In this document: positions 17,229 through 25,885 of the stretch, piece by piece | How positions within the stretch are numbered: position 1 is the stretch's first letter | How the letters are laid out: each line of letters starts with the position of its first letter | Source of the DNA: JAAEPI01 sp964352625 | Lineage (GTDB): Bacteria > Bacteroidota > Bacteroidia > Cytophagales > Cyclobacteriaceae | Direction: 5' to 3' | NCBI GenBank assembly: GCA_964352625.1 | Contig: CAYGSD010000011.1 | Location: 1-64,000, forward strand | DNA length: 64,000 nucleotides | Notes under the pieces: model-generated | Database searches by the model: none | What the model saw: only the letters and a program-made list of their open reading frames with translations | Told to the model about the DNA's origin: nothing | Translations under genes and position numbers: made by a program

Positions 17229-18214
17229 TGAAAAAGTACCTGTATGTATTCCTTCTTTTAGTTGGGCAACTTGCTCAGTCACAGATTTTTTTCAATGATG
17301 AATCGAATGACGAGGAATATGAAATTTCGGAAAGCTTGGAGATCGGAATTTTGAATAAGTATTTGGAGTCAATAGGGGCGGTGAAAATAGAGTTTAATCA
17401 AGGCGAGTGGATGTACGACGTTCCTTTTAAAGTCGCAAATGCTGAAGGAAAGTGGTGGTTGGTTGCGGACGATGGAATGGTTTTGGACTTTGAAATGAAG
17501 GCTGTGGATTCCGTGGGATTTCCATTTTATTCAGGGGAGACAGATGACTTCATTGCAGTCGTCAAGAACAATAACGCCTATGGATTTTTAGATTTGAACG
17601 CAAAGAAGGGACCCAAATATCTTTATCAGAAGATTGTTCTGAGGGAACTGGAATCAGGATATGGAGATACGTATTTGGCATTTCTGGCGAAGAAGGATGG
17701 CAAATGGGGTCGAGTTTCCTTCTCAAATGAAGTGGTAGAAAACTTCACTCATGCATCATCAAAAGATGTCCCGATCCATATGTGGGATGACTGGGAAATC
17801 GGCGAGCTACTAAATACCAAGAAGGAGAAGAAACTTGACCTAATAAGGCCGATTCCTGAAGATCCTTATTTCTTCAATGCAAGGCATAGGAAATCAAAAA
17901 AGTGGGGACTCTATGGCGGAGATGAAGGTTTTTATGAAATAGTGCCAGCAGAGTACGATAGTGTAGTTTATGACACCAATTCCAATATTGCCGCGATTTG
18001 GGAGGATGGTAAAGTCGGCTACTATACGGATGGCGAGTTGGTCATGGAACCGGCCTATGATGACTTGGAGGTTATTGACATTGATTACGATTTTGCTGTA
18101 GCCCTAAAAAAAGACGGGATGTGGCAGTTCTATGGTTCCTACGAAGCAACCGTGTTATTCGACCAGACGGCAGATGATCCTTACGTGCTTTTGGAGCTTT
18201 GGCTGAATCGCTAA
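17228..18214 (+). CDS. Secreted WG-repeat-like protein
   Basis: 328 residues from ATG 17228, the codon that gives a clean signal peptide (MKKYLYVFLLLVGQLAQSQ). A longer reading from 17204 overlaps the previous gene and is less likely. The mature part has repeated short modules such as KWWLVADDG, KKWGLYGGDEGF and GKVGYYTDGELV, spaced as in WG repeats, which form beta structures of unknown function in many Bacteroidota surface proteins. It is coupled to the tail-anchored protein upstream and converges on the LytTR gene with one base between stop codons. Confidence 0.7.
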   Translation: MKKYLYVFLLLVGQLAQSQIFFNDESNDEEYEISESLEIGILNKYLESIGAVKIEFNQGEWMYDVPFKVANAEGKWWLVADDGMVLDFEMKAVDSVGFPFYSGETDDFIAVVKNNNAYGFLDLNAKKGPKYLYQKIVLRELESGYGDTYLAFLAKKDGKWGRVSFSNEVVENFTHASSKDVPIHMWDDWEIGELLNTKKEKKLDLIRPIPEDPYFFNARHRKSKKWGLYGGDEGFYEIVPAEYDSVVYDTNSNIAAIWEDGKVGYYTDGELVMEPAYDDLEVIDIDYDFAVALKKDGMWQFYGSYEATVLFDQTADDPYVLLELWLNR

Positions 18215-18215
18215 A

Positions 18216-18926
18216 TTAAAAGCTCATCAACTGCTTGAACTTAGCCGTTTGCCTTCTTGATACTTCCACCTCAGTTCCATCTTTTAAGTAAATTCTTATT
18301 GTCCCGCTGAACCAGGGTTCTATTTTCTCGATCCATTTCAGGTTTACAATTTGCTGTCGGTTGGCCCTGAAAAATGTTTCCGGATCTAGCCTTGTTTCCA
18401 TGTAATTCAGGGTTTTCGGTATCATGGGCTTTTGATCTTCAAAGTAGATGCGCGTGTAGTTGTCCCAAATCTCAAACACTCGAACCTCTCTCAACGGTAC
18501 AAACCAACATTTCTCCCCGTCTTTCACAAAAACCTGACTGCCCTCGCCGAGCAGTTTATGAGCAGTTTGGTCATTCACTATACGCCCCCTGACTTTATCC
18601 AATGCGGCCGTCAATCGTTCTTGCGTTATTGGTTTTTTTAAGTAATCAAGCGCGTTGAAATCGAATGCCTTCATGGCAAATTCTGAATAGGCGGTGGTGA
18701 AGATCACATGAGGTGCTTCGTCCAGATTCTCCAATAGCGAGAAGCCATCTCGGCCCGGCATTTGGATATCCAAAAAAAGTAAGTCGGGTTGGTGTTTCTT
18801 TATTAACTCTTCTCCCTCATCTGCGTTTTTTGCTTCCGCCACCACCTCAATATCTGGCATGTCTTTCAGGAGAAATTGAAGCTCTTGTCGAGCAAGTCTG
18901 GTATCGTCAACAATGATCGCCTTCAT
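18216..18926 (-). CDS. LytTR-family response regulator
   Basis: 236 residues: receiver domain (1-120, phosphoacceptor D53 in LFLDIQMPG, K97 region YLKKP) and a LytTR DNA-binding domain (about 135-236, ending in a typical IRIYLKDGTEVEVSRRQTAKFKQL). The start ATG (18926) overlaps the upstream kinase stop by four bases, so the kinase and regulator form a matched pair. LytTR regulators bind paired direct repeats; no such site was identified here. Confidence 0.93.
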   Translation of the reverse strand: MKAIIVDDTRLARQELQFLLKDMPDIEVVAEAKNADEGEELIKKHQPDLLFLDIQMPGRDGFSLLENLDEAPHVIFTTAYSEFAMKAFDFNALDYLKKPITQERLTAALDKVRGRIVNDQTAHKLLGEGSQVFVKDGEKCWFVPLREVRVFEIWDNYTRIYFEDQKPMIPKTLNYMETRLDPETFFRANRQQIVNLKWIEKIEPWFSGTIRIYLKDGTEVEVSRRQTAKFKQLMSF

Positions 18927-19951
18927 GATTCCATTGGGAGTTTGAGTGTGGCAATTACCATTTCCTGCCTTTGTTCCAATTGAAATTCTGGCATTTTATC
19001 AAAAAGCAGGTTGATGCGCTCCATGGCATTTTTTATCCCGATTCCCTGCCTATCCGTTTTGGCTAATTGCCCCGTATTAGCTACTTGGATAACCAGCTCA
19101 GCACCCTCTTGCGAAAGCGAGATATTTATTTTCCCACCGTCCTTTTGTAGTGAGATGCCATGCTTTATGGCATTCTCCGCCATCAACTGAATGATCATGG
19201 GGGGGAGCTTAGCTGAGTGCAGATTTTCGGGCACTTGATTTCCGTATTCCAGTCGATCCTCATAATGCACGGCTTCTAACTCCAGGTACTTTTTCACCAC
19301 CTCCATTTCTTCTTTTACCGTCACCTTTTCTTGGTTATTAAACTGAATGGAATACCTCAAAAGCTCAGCTAGATTGTCCACCATACCTCTAGCTTTCATT
19401 TGGTCTTCCAGGATCAATCCACGAATGTTGTTGAGCGCATTGAACAGAAAGTGAGGGTTGATTTGTGCCTTCAATGCAATCAGTTCAGCGTCTTTCACTG
19501 CTGCCTCAAGTTTCCATTTTTCTATTTCCTGCCTCTTATAATTCCGGAAATATTTGATGCTGATGTACAGCGCCGACCAGAGGTTGAGAAAGACATACGT
19601 CTGAAAACAATAGACTATGAAAATGGCAAAGGAATAACTCTCAAGAGAAAGGACTCCAACGCCAAACCCAAAAAGAGTCACCGAGCCATTGGCAATAATT
19701 GCCAGAAAAACATTGGTCACTAAAATACGCGCAATGATCGCGCTGATTGAGAGTTCAGTCCAGCCATTCTTTTTTATTGCGAATCGCAAGAGATGGCTGC
19801 TCATCAGCATGATCAGCACCGCGAATAATTGCATGAAAATGACCTCTAAAGTCAAGGCCGAAAAAATGCCGGCAATGAGTAATCCGACGATTCCATAAAG
19901 ACACCAACAGGTGAGTTGTAGATACCAATATCGCTTATTCCTGCTTTGCAT
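18923..19951 (-). CDS. LytS/YpdA-type sensor histidine kinase
   Basis: 342 residues from ATG 19951. A longer reading begins with a TTG at 19972. Four hydrophobic segments (about residues 15-130) are followed by a His_kinase domain (PF06580 type) with LKAQINPHFLFNALNNIRGL carrying phospho-acceptor H167. A divergent HATPase domain follows, with LPPMIIQLMAENAIKHGI (N-box) and GIGIKNAMERI. It is the membrane partner of the adjacent LytTR regulator. The gene overlaps the small 2-TM gene upstream by 17 bases. Confidence 0.92.
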   Translation of the reverse strand: MQSRNKRYWYLQLTCWCLYGIVGLLIAGIFSALTLEVIFMQLFAVLIMLMSSHLLRFAIKKNGWTELSISAIIARILVTNVFLAIIANGSVTLFGFGVGVLSLESYSFAIFIVYCFQTYVFLNLWSALYISIKYFRNYKRQEIEKWKLEAAVKDAELIALKAQINPHFLFNALNNIRGLILEDQMKARGMVDNLAELLRYSIQFNNQEKVTVKEEMEVVKKYLELEAVHYEDRLEYGNQVPENLHSAKLPPMIIQLMAENAIKHGISLQKDGGKINISLSQEGAELVIQVANTGQLAKTDRQGIGIKNAMERINLLFDKMPEFQLEQRQEMVIATLKLPMES

Positions 19952-20132
19952 TCTTTCCTTTTGAAAGCTCAATTATAGTGGATACTACCCAGTGAATGAT
20001 GTAAATGGCCCAAGGCAAAATGTAATATTCAATGTGCATATTCACGCCATTCAACTTGAGTAGAATATAAATGGCGATAGTAATGCCCAGGCCAATGAGG
20101 CCTAGGCGAAGTGAGTTGTTAGATTTTTTCAT
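19935..20132 (-). CDS. Small two-transmembrane protein
   Basis: 65 residues with two hydrophobic helices (about 9-24 and 36-54) separated by a short loop, and a charged C-terminus (ELSKGKNAKQE). It resembles the small 2TM-domain proteins that accompany LytS/LytTR genes in Bacteroidota. It overlaps the hydrolase gene upstream by 14 bases and the kinase gene downstream by 17, so it is almost certainly translated from the same mRNA and may modulate the kinase. That role is inference. Confidence 0.75.
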   Translation of the reverse strand: MKKSNNSLRLGLIGLGITIAIYILLKLNGVNMHIEYYILPWAIYIIHWVVSTIIELSKGKNAKQE

Positions 20133-20982
20133 TTAGAAAATCATTAACTACCCTCAGGAAGAATTCGGGATCATCCCACATGATGAAATGTTTGCCTTGG
20201 GCTGACATTTCGAGTCTATAGTTTTTGTGATTCTTGAATTGGTCATGGTAAAGCTGAGTGGTGCTCTCCAGCGTGGCGCCATAATCCTTGTAACCGTACC
20301 ATGCGCCCAACACCAACGTTGGAGCCGTGATTCTCGCAAGGTCGTCGCGCAAGTCAATGGAGTATAAATCTCCCATGGCTTGAGCCACGGTTGCACCGTG
20401 ACTTTGGCGGCCCCACTCCATGGCGGTAGCAATGTCTTCGTCAGAAGTGATCATCGTTTGGAGCATCAATGGCTGCATAGCTTCGTATTGCTCTTTGGTC
20501 TGATTGAGCATTTGAGCCTTCATCATCTCGGCCATTTTTTCTCCTGATTCCTCAGTGGCCGAAGGATTCTGGAGGGCAGCCAAGAAGGGCAGCCCATCAA
20601 CAACCACCAGTTTTTGAGCAAGGGTGGGCTCGTTTGAACCAATGTAGAGCGTAAGGAAACCGCCAAGGCTGTGTCCTATTACTATTGATTTCTTCAATTT
20701 GTTATCCTTCAAGTAGGCAATCAGTTCATCTCCAATGGAGACCAGATAGTTCTCCCGTTCTACGGCAGGTTGTCCGGCAAATCCGGGCAGAGTTACCACA
20801 TGACACTCGTATTTTGAGTTGAGGTTTTCTACGGCCTCATCCCAGACGGACCCGTGGGAGGCCAGGCCGGGGATAAGAAGTACAGGTTGTCCTTTTCCAG
20901 AAATTTTCACATCGAAGGAATAGTTCTGTGCTTGTGTGGCGGTAGCCACGATTAGTCCGAAAACGATTAATAGCTTTTTCAT
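20119..20982 (-). CDS. Secreted alpha/beta hydrolase
   Basis: 287 residues with a signal peptide (MKKLLIVFGLIVATATQAQ) and an alpha/beta-hydrolase fold. PGLASHGSVW (38-47) is the oxyanion region, GHSLGG (103-108) carries nucleophile S105, an Asp loop follows near LVLGAWYGYKDYG, and GKHFIMWDDP supplies the His. It is likely a periplasmic or exported esterase. It is the first gene of an overlapping minus-strand run that continues with the 2-TM protein, kinase and regulator, which suggests that its activity is sensed or controlled by that system. Substrate unknown. Confidence 0.82.
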   Translation of the reverse strand: MKKLLIVFGLIVATATQAQNYSFDVKISGKGQPVLLIPGLASHGSVWDEAVENLNSKYECHVVTLPGFAGQPAVERENYLVSIGDELIAYLKDNKLKKSIVIGHSLGGFLTLYIGSNEPTLAQKLVVVDGLPFLAALQNPSATEESGEKMAEMMKAQMLNQTKEQYEAMQPLMLQTMITSDEDIATAMEWGRQSHGATVAQAMGDLYSIDLRDDLARITAPTLVLGAWYGYKDYGATLESTTQLYHDQFKNHKNYRLEMSAQGKHFIMWDDPEFFLRVVNDFLNEKI

Positions 20983-21130
20983 ATTTTTTGTTTTTTGATC
21001 TTAGAGTTCGGTGCAAATGAACGAGGCGTACGGCCCTCCTTATAAGGAATTGTAGGGAGCGGTAGAAAAGGGCAGGGGAGTGGAATGAGATTAGATGAGT
21101 GGTTGGTTTGTCCTGAAAAAACGTCTAATT

Positions 21131-21170
21131 ACTATAAAAATAGTTGTATAATTATAATTATAGTTATAGT
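21131..21170 (+). promoter_or_regulatory. Probable BlaI-type operator: clustered AT-rich palindromes
   Basis: ACTAT-AAAA-ATAGT (21131-21144) is a perfect inverted repeat. TATAATTATAATTATA (21147-21162) is a perfect 16-base palindrome, followed by TTATAGTATT. The cluster ends 12 bases before the BlaI-type repressor start. BlaI/MecI repressors bind TACA/TGTA-like dyads over the promoter of their own operon, so this is the expected place. No other function for the cluster was visible. Confidence 0.55.
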
Positions 21171-21181
21171 ATTGCTTCACG

Positions 21182-21565
21182 ATGAAGGAATTGACCAAAG
21201 CAGAGGAACAATTGATGCAGTATCTATGGAAGCTCGAAGGAGCCTACCTCAAGGATATTGTGGACGAATACCCGGAACCTAGGCCCGCCTACACTACCAT
21301 TTCTACAGTAGTGAATGTGCTGGTAAAAAAGGGATTTATAGATTTTGAATTACATGGAAAAGCGCGACTATATAAGCCGACAGTTTCCAAAGACAAATAC
21401 ACCAAGCAGACGTTCAATGGAATGCTGAGCAGTTATTTTGATAACTCGACCAAGCAGTTTGCCTCATTCTTCACTCAGAAAAGTGAGCTTTCAGTTGAGG
21501 AGCTTCAGGAAATCAGAGCCTTGATCGACGATCAGATTAAAAAGCAGAAAGATGGAGATCGGTGA
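21182..21565 (+). CDS. BlaI/MecI/CopY-family repressor
   Basis: 127 residues of the penicillinase-repressor family: a winged helix (about 3-72, with LTKAEEQLMQYLWKLEGAYLKDIV and PAYTTISTVVNVLVKKGFI) and a C-terminal dimerisation helix region. In beta-lactamase systems the paired M56 sensor protease triggers loss of repression; in Bacteroidota these pairs often control other envelope functions. The stop codon lies inside the start of the M56 gene (14-base overlap), confirming a two-gene operon. No beta-lactamase gene is nearby, so the inducer is unknown. Confidence 0.92.
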   Translation: MKELTKAEEQLMQYLWKLEGAYLKDIVDEYPEPRPAYTTISTVVNVLVKKGFIDFELHGKARLYKPTVSKDKYTKQTFNGMLSSYFDNSTKQFASFFTQKSELSVEELQEIRALIDDQIKKQKDGDR

Positions 21566-23549
21566 TATAGTGGTCTACTTCATAAAAGTAATAGCCATCC
21601 AAGGGGTGCTCTTTACTTTTTACTGGCTGGCACTTAGGCATAGGCCGAACCATACACTTAACCGAATTTTTCTATTAAGTACACTACTGCTGTCACTTGT
21701 CATTCCGGTCATCGAGAACCCTGTGCCGCAACGAGCTGAGCCGATGTTGGATGTTGTGATGCTCGAGTGGATGTCAGAGCCCATGGAGTATGTGGCCACA
21801 GAAATAGCGGCTACCTCTAAAACAACCTCTTTCCCTGTTTGGTCGGTAATTGGATTCATTTATTTCGGATTATTGATCCTATTTCTAGGTCGATCGTCCT
21901 TTCATTTATACCTCTTACAAAAAATCAAAAAACAATGCGAGTATGTAAAAAAACACTGGTTTAAGCTTTTCAAAACCACACAATCACGGCCGTTTAGCTT
22001 CTTTTCAAGTGTGTTTATTCCTAAGGAAATCTTCGGGACACACTCTTTTGATCAGATTCTGGCGCATGAGTGTGTGCATGTTCGGCAGTTGCATTCCTTG
22101 GATCGGCTGCTGGTGGATTTCCTTGTTTCGCTGTTTTGGTTCAATCCCTTCATCTACTTGTACCGAAACGCGCTCATCGAAGTTCATGAATATCAAGCGG
22201 ACGCTGAAGTAGTAAAAAAGTACAAAGACCTGGTCGGATACCAGGAGATATTGTTCGCTCAACTGCAACCCGCACCTTATTCAGGTTTGGTGAGTCATTT
22301 CAATTTTTCAACGATTAAAAAACGAATTGTAATGATGAATAAATCTAAAAATGAAGGTCAATCTAGATTGACCTATATGTTGACATTGCCACTAATTGCA
22401 ATGGCGCTGTTTGCTTTCACCAGCAAGGAAAGCACTGAGTCTGTTACACACATTACGGATAAAATAGAAGCTCTCACTGGACCTTTTGATGTTTTTCCGA
22501 GTGTAAATAGTCTATCTCAAGAGGATAAATATCGTCCGTCCATTCTTCCACTTAGAGCTGATGCGGATTTTAAAATGACTTCTTCATTTGGAATGAGACA
22601 AGATCCAATAGATATGAAGAAAAAACAGCATAAGGGAATTGACCTAGCCGCTGCTATTGGTACTGAAGTCATTGCTACTGCTGAAGGTATAGTGGAGGAG
22701 CTTAGTAGTAATCCGAATGGGCATGGTCACATGATTACGCTCAATCATGGGGATAAATACAAAACCAGGTATTCACAGTTATCGGAATTCAAAGTGGAGA
22801 ATGGAGATAAGGTTAGTAAGGGACAAGTGATTGGGTTGGTTGGGAGTTCCGGTCGATCGTCAGGTCCACATTTGCATTATGAAGTCTATGAAGGAGATAT
22901 GGCCGTTGACCCGCTAGGGTTTGTTAAGAACTACACGTTTGCTTCACTTCCAAAGAACCAAAGCACGAAAGTTGTTATTTCAAAGGTAGGGCCTCAAGGC
23001 GAAACGGTCGAACTGGAACCAAATGAAGAGGAGGTTGAAATTGAGCTGGAGAATGAAGTGGAAAATGAAATTAGCATTGAAGCTCACCTGCGACGAGCGG
23101 AAGAGTTAAAAGCAGAAGCGGTAGTACAAAGAGCCATGGCTGAAGAGAATAGCGAGCGAGCAATTGTGGAAATGCGTATGGCCGAAGCTGAAGCAAAGGA
23201 AGCCGCTGCACAAGAACAAGTGGCAATTGTCATGAGAAGGGAGGCAAAAGTTCAAGAACAGGAGGCCCGAGAGAAAGCAGGGGAAGAAGGAAAGCAGATC
23301 CAGAAAATTAGAATAAGGGATACAGGCAATAAAGAAACGCCTTTATTTGTCGTGGATGGGGAGGTTTTGAAAAGTGGAACGTTGGATGAGTTGAGCCCTG
23401 ATCGGATAGAGTCGATCAATGTCCTCAAAGGGAAAGCCGCTGTTGAAAAATACGGTAATGATGGCAACAATGGAGTAATTGAAATTTCCACCAAAGGGGA
23501 CAAATCTAAAGACAAGAAAAAAGAGAAAGACAAGAGGAAGAATAACTGA
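21552..23549 (+). CDS. BlaR1-like M56 sensor fused to M23 peptidase and plug-like C-terminus
   Basis: 665 residues. An M56 metallopeptidase membrane domain (1-290) has hydrophobic segments at about 10-28, 36-52, 97-113 and 278-290, zinc site HECVH (172-176) and E213. A periplasmic M23/LytM endopeptidase domain (about 340-460) follows, with H360-x3-D364 and PHLHYE (439-444), the full LytM zinc set. A charged coiled coil (about 480-590, many Glu/Ala/Arg) leads to a TonB-plug-like module (about 600-650, PLFVVDGEVL...INVLKG...YGNDGNNGVIEIS). Typical BlaR1 proteins end in a penicillin-binding domain instead. It is coupled to the BlaI repressor and ends at a strong terminator. It probably senses or processes cell-wall material; this is inference. 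Confidence 0.88.
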   Translation: MEIGDIVVYFIKVIAIQGVLFTFYWLALRHRPNHTLNRIFLLSTLLLSLVIPVIENPVPQRAEPMLDVVMLEWMSEPMEYVATEIAATSKTTSFPVWSVIGFIYFGLLILFLGRSSFHLYLLQKIKKQCEYVKKHWFKLFKTTQSRPFSFFSSVFIPKEIFGTHSFDQILAHECVHVRQLHSLDRLLVDFLVSLFWFNPFIYLYRNALIEVHEYQADAEVVKKYKDLVGYQEILFAQLQPAPYSGLVSHFNFSTIKKRIVMMNKSKNEGQSRLTYMLTLPLIAMALFAFTSKESTESVTHITDKIEALTGPFDVFPSVNSLSQEDKYRPSILPLRADADFKMTSSFGMRQDPIDMKKKQHKGIDLAAAIGTEVIATAEGIVEELSSNPNGHGHMITLNHGDKYKTRYSQLSEFKVENGDKVSKGQVIGLVGSSGRSSGPHLHYEVYEGDMAVDPLGFVKNYTFASLPKNQSTKVVISKVGPQGETVELEPNEEEVEIELENEVENEISIEAHLRRAEELKAEAVVQRAMAEENSERAIVEMRMAEAEAKEAAAQEQVAIVMRREAKVQEQEAREKAGEEGKQIQKIRIRDTGNKETPLFVVDGEVLKSGTLDELSPDRIESINVLKGKAAVEKYGNDGNNGVIEISTKGDKSKDKKKEKDKRKNN

Positions 23550-23570
23550 ATCCAAGTATTTCAATCAAAT

Positions 23571-23593
23571 CCCGCCAATCGGCGGGATTTTTT
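23571..23593 (+). terminator. Terminator of the BlaI/M56 operon
   Basis: CCCGCC-AATC-GGCGGG (23571-23586) followed by ATTTTTTTT: a perfect six-base GC stem and a long T run, 21 bases after the stop codon. Confidence 0.92.
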
Positions 23594-23659
23594 TTGATGG
23601 ACTGATTATTAACAAACCGAAAAGAATCCCTAATTTGGTTGTCCAATCAAAACCAGATC

Positions 23660-24826
23660 ATGAAACAGCTAATAGGAATTTTAGCCCTTGTCGGGGTTCT
23701 AAGTGTCAACGCACAAACCAAAATCACAAGTATTCCTTTTGAACTTTTCGGCGACCATATGTTCGTGAAAGTGAGCGTGGATGATTCACCACCGCTCGAT
23801 TTCATTTTTGATACTGGATCAGGGCTTACCGTCATTGACAACCGCGTTGCTGATAAACTTCAGCTAGTCCGTAAGGAAGTGAAAATGAATGAGTCTCAGT
23901 CCAAGCTGGCACTTATTAAGCACAACAAAATAGAGGTGAATGGGTTCTTGATGGAGAAGAACATCAACGTTTACGCAACGAATCTGCACCATTTAGAAAC
24001 GAGTCTGGGACGAGTTTTCGATGGGATTATCGGTTACGATATTCTTCATCATCACACGGTACACATAGATTATGATAATCTGGTCATGGACATTTATGAT
24101 CATGGAGACGGTCCCAAAGACGGAGATGCCATTCCTTTTGATCTATACACATCAATACCTACCATAAAAGGAAAGGTTGTTTTGAACAATAACGAATCAC
24201 ATGATGGTCTCTTTTTTGTCATGACCGGGGCAGGTTCCACACTCGATTTTAACAGTCCGTATGCGGAGCGGTACGATGTAATCAACAAAACGGGAAAGCA
24301 TTATTCATATCCTGTCAAAGGAATTGGTGATGAGGAAACGCTTCACTATGAAGGCCACATTATTTCATTCCAATTTGGTGAGCAAGTAGTAGAGGACTTA
24401 CCAATTGGTATAAGTACTGCCCAGTCGGGAATTCAGGCTCACAAGAAGGTTTCCGGTATCCTTGGCAATAGAATTTTACGTGAATTCAATATCACGATAG
24501 ATGTTCCGGATAAAACGATTTGGATCAATAAAAACAGTCACTTCGGAGAGAAGTTTAATATCAATAGTAGCGGCATGGATATCGTCATGTCTAAGGACAT
24601 GGATAAGATGATTATTCATAAAGTCTTTGAGGATAGCCCTGCGGAAAATGCGGGAATAGAGGTGGATGCAGAGTTGGTAAAGTTAAATGGAAAGTTCGCC
24701 TATGAGTATGCATTGCCAGAGGTGAAGACAATCCTTAGAAGGAGCGGCACAACTGCGGAAGTAGTTGTGAAGCAGGGTGGTAAGGAGAAGTCGGTGACTT
24801 TGGAATTGAAGTCGCTGATAGAGTAA
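23660..24826 (+). CDS. Secreted aspartyl-protease/PDZ protein with one catalytic Asp
   Basis: 388 residues from ATG 23660, giving signal peptide MKQLIGILALVGVLSVNA. The longer reading begins with TTG at 23639. Two retropepsin-like halves are present. The first has a classical IFDTGSGLTVID site (D51). The second has FFVMTGAGSTLDF at the matching place (186-198), with Met188 where the second catalytic Asp would be. A PDZ domain follows (about residues 305-388, with HKVFEDSPAENAGIEVDAELVKLNG). The family is widespread in Bacteroidota. The missing Asp suggests that it is inactive or uses a different pairing. It follows the terminator and has no obvious operon partner. Confidence 0.82.
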   Translation: MKQLIGILALVGVLSVNAQTKITSIPFELFGDHMFVKVSVDDSPPLDFIFDTGSGLTVIDNRVADKLQLVRKEVKMNESQSKLALIKHNKIEVNGFLMEKNINVYATNLHHLETSLGRVFDGIIGYDILHHHTVHIDYDNLVMDIYDHGDGPKDGDAIPFDLYTSIPTIKGKVVLNNNESHDGLFFVMTGAGSTLDFNSPYAERYDVINKTGKHYSYPVKGIGDEETLHYEGHIISFQFGEQVVEDLPIGISTAQSGIQAHKKVSGILGNRILREFNITIDVPDKTIWINKNSHFGEKFNINSSGMDIVMSKDMDKMIIHKVFEDSPAENAGIEVDAELVKLNGKFAYEYALPEVKTILRRSGTTAEVVVKQGGKEKSVTLELKSLIE

Positions 24827-24852
24827 GATTTTAACTCTTTGAACCAAAGGTC

Positions 24853-25149
24853 ATGTACTACTTAGTTTGGGAGTATGAAGTAGACGAAGCGAATCAGGCG
24901 AAATTCGAAGAGGCGTATAGTCGTGCTGGGGCATGGTTCAAGTTATTTGAGCCATGTGGAGATTTTCTTGGCCATGAGCTGATCAAGAACACTACCGGCA
25001 AGTCATATGTTCTAATTGATAAATGGATGGACAAGAAGTCTTATGAGAGTTTTGTGAAGTCGGTTCAGTTGGAGTATGATCATTTGAATGAAATCTCAAA
25101 GGCTCTTTACTCATCAGAAAAGCAAATTGGGACCTATCTTACTTTATAA
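24853..25149 (+). CDS. Small ABM-like (dimeric alpha-beta barrel) protein
   Basis: 98 residues whose order of strand YYLVWEYEV, helix, strand DFLGHELIKN, strand SYVLIDKW and helix matches the antibiotic-biosynthesis-monooxygenase / dimeric alpha-beta barrel fold. W61 and the FVKSVQLEY helix also fit. Such proteins are often small monooxygenases or ligand-binding domains; no specific reaction can be assigned. It starts 26 bases after the protease gene and may be cotranscribed with it. Confidence 0.7.
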   Translation: MYYLVWEYEVDEANQAKFEEAYSRAGAWFKLFEPCGDFLGHELIKNTTGKSYVLIDKWMDKKSYESFVKSVQLEYDHLNEISKALYSSEKQIGTYLTL

Positions 25150-25271
25150 ATCATCAACTATTTTACCAACTACTAGATAACTTTAAAGAATACCCTGATC
25201 ACGGTATTCAAATTAATTCACTAAACCGCTTCTTTTGTTAAGCACAAATTTTTAAACCTAAATATTACACC

Positions 25272-25808
25272 ATGAAAAAGTCAATTTTACTAAGTCTGTT
25301 TATGATGCTTTGGGCATCAGTTGCATTGTTCGCACAGGACGATGATGTTGAAGAGTTGGACGAAGTTCCATCTTTAGATGAGCTATTAGAAAGACCGGAT
25401 GATTCAGGGATTGCCGAAGCGGATAATTTCAAGAATGCCGCTTTTAATCTCTACGACAAAGTAATTGCAACTAGAAAGGCAGGAGAAGAAAATGGATGGA
25501 CTGAGCAAGGCACCAAAATCGTTTCCTACGGTAAGGAAGTAATTATGGTAATCAAAACATCCGTAGAGCTTGGAAAGAATGTAAAGAAACTTTCTCCAAA
25601 GACTAAGTTGCCAAAAGCCATTAAGGGATTTATTGTAGCTAAAAAATCTCTATCACACAGCCGAGCGCACATTCAATACATGAAGTCTCAGTTTTCGGAG
25701 GAGGAACTTAAGGAATTCGAAATGATGCTGAAAACTGAAGAAGAGGCAGCAGGAGAAGGTGATGGCGAAGGGGAGGATGACGGAGAAGGCGAGGATGGTG
25801 GAAAATAA
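25272..25808 (+). CDS. Secreted protein with acidic Gly/Glu/Asp-rich tail
   Basis: 178 residues with a signal peptide (MKKSILLSLFMMLWASVALFAQ). A mainly helical middle part is rich in Lys, and the last 25 residues are a low-complexity GEGDGEGEDDGEGED-type tail. The tail may bind cations or mark an extended terminus. I recognise no family. The gene stands alone, with a 122-base leader region before it and a perfect terminator after it. Confidence 0.75.
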   Translation: MKKSILLSLFMMLWASVALFAQDDDVEELDEVPSLDELLERPDDSGIAEADNFKNAAFNLYDKVIATRKAGEENGWTEQGTKIVSYGKEVIMVIKTSVELGKNVKKLSPKTKLPKAIKGFIVAKKSLSHSRAHIQYMKSQFSEEELKEFEMMLKTEEEAAGEGDGEGEDDGEGEDGGK

Positions 25809-25833
25809 CTTCCCTCAAGCCTAAGAAACAAAA

Positions 25834-25857
25834 AGCACCCAGTGGGTGCTTTTTTTA
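25834..25857 (+). terminator. Terminator after the acidic-tail protein
   Basis: AGCACCC-AGT-GGGTGCT (25834-25850) followed by six T: a perfect seven-base stem. Confidence 0.92.
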
Positions 25858-25885
25858 TGTTATCAGCGGTGTAGTGATTACTGAA

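Noticed and set aside
21085..21282. Plus-strand ORF of 65 codons overlapping the BlaI gene
   Set aside because: Runs across the operator and promoter into the repressor in another frame; no homology suspected.
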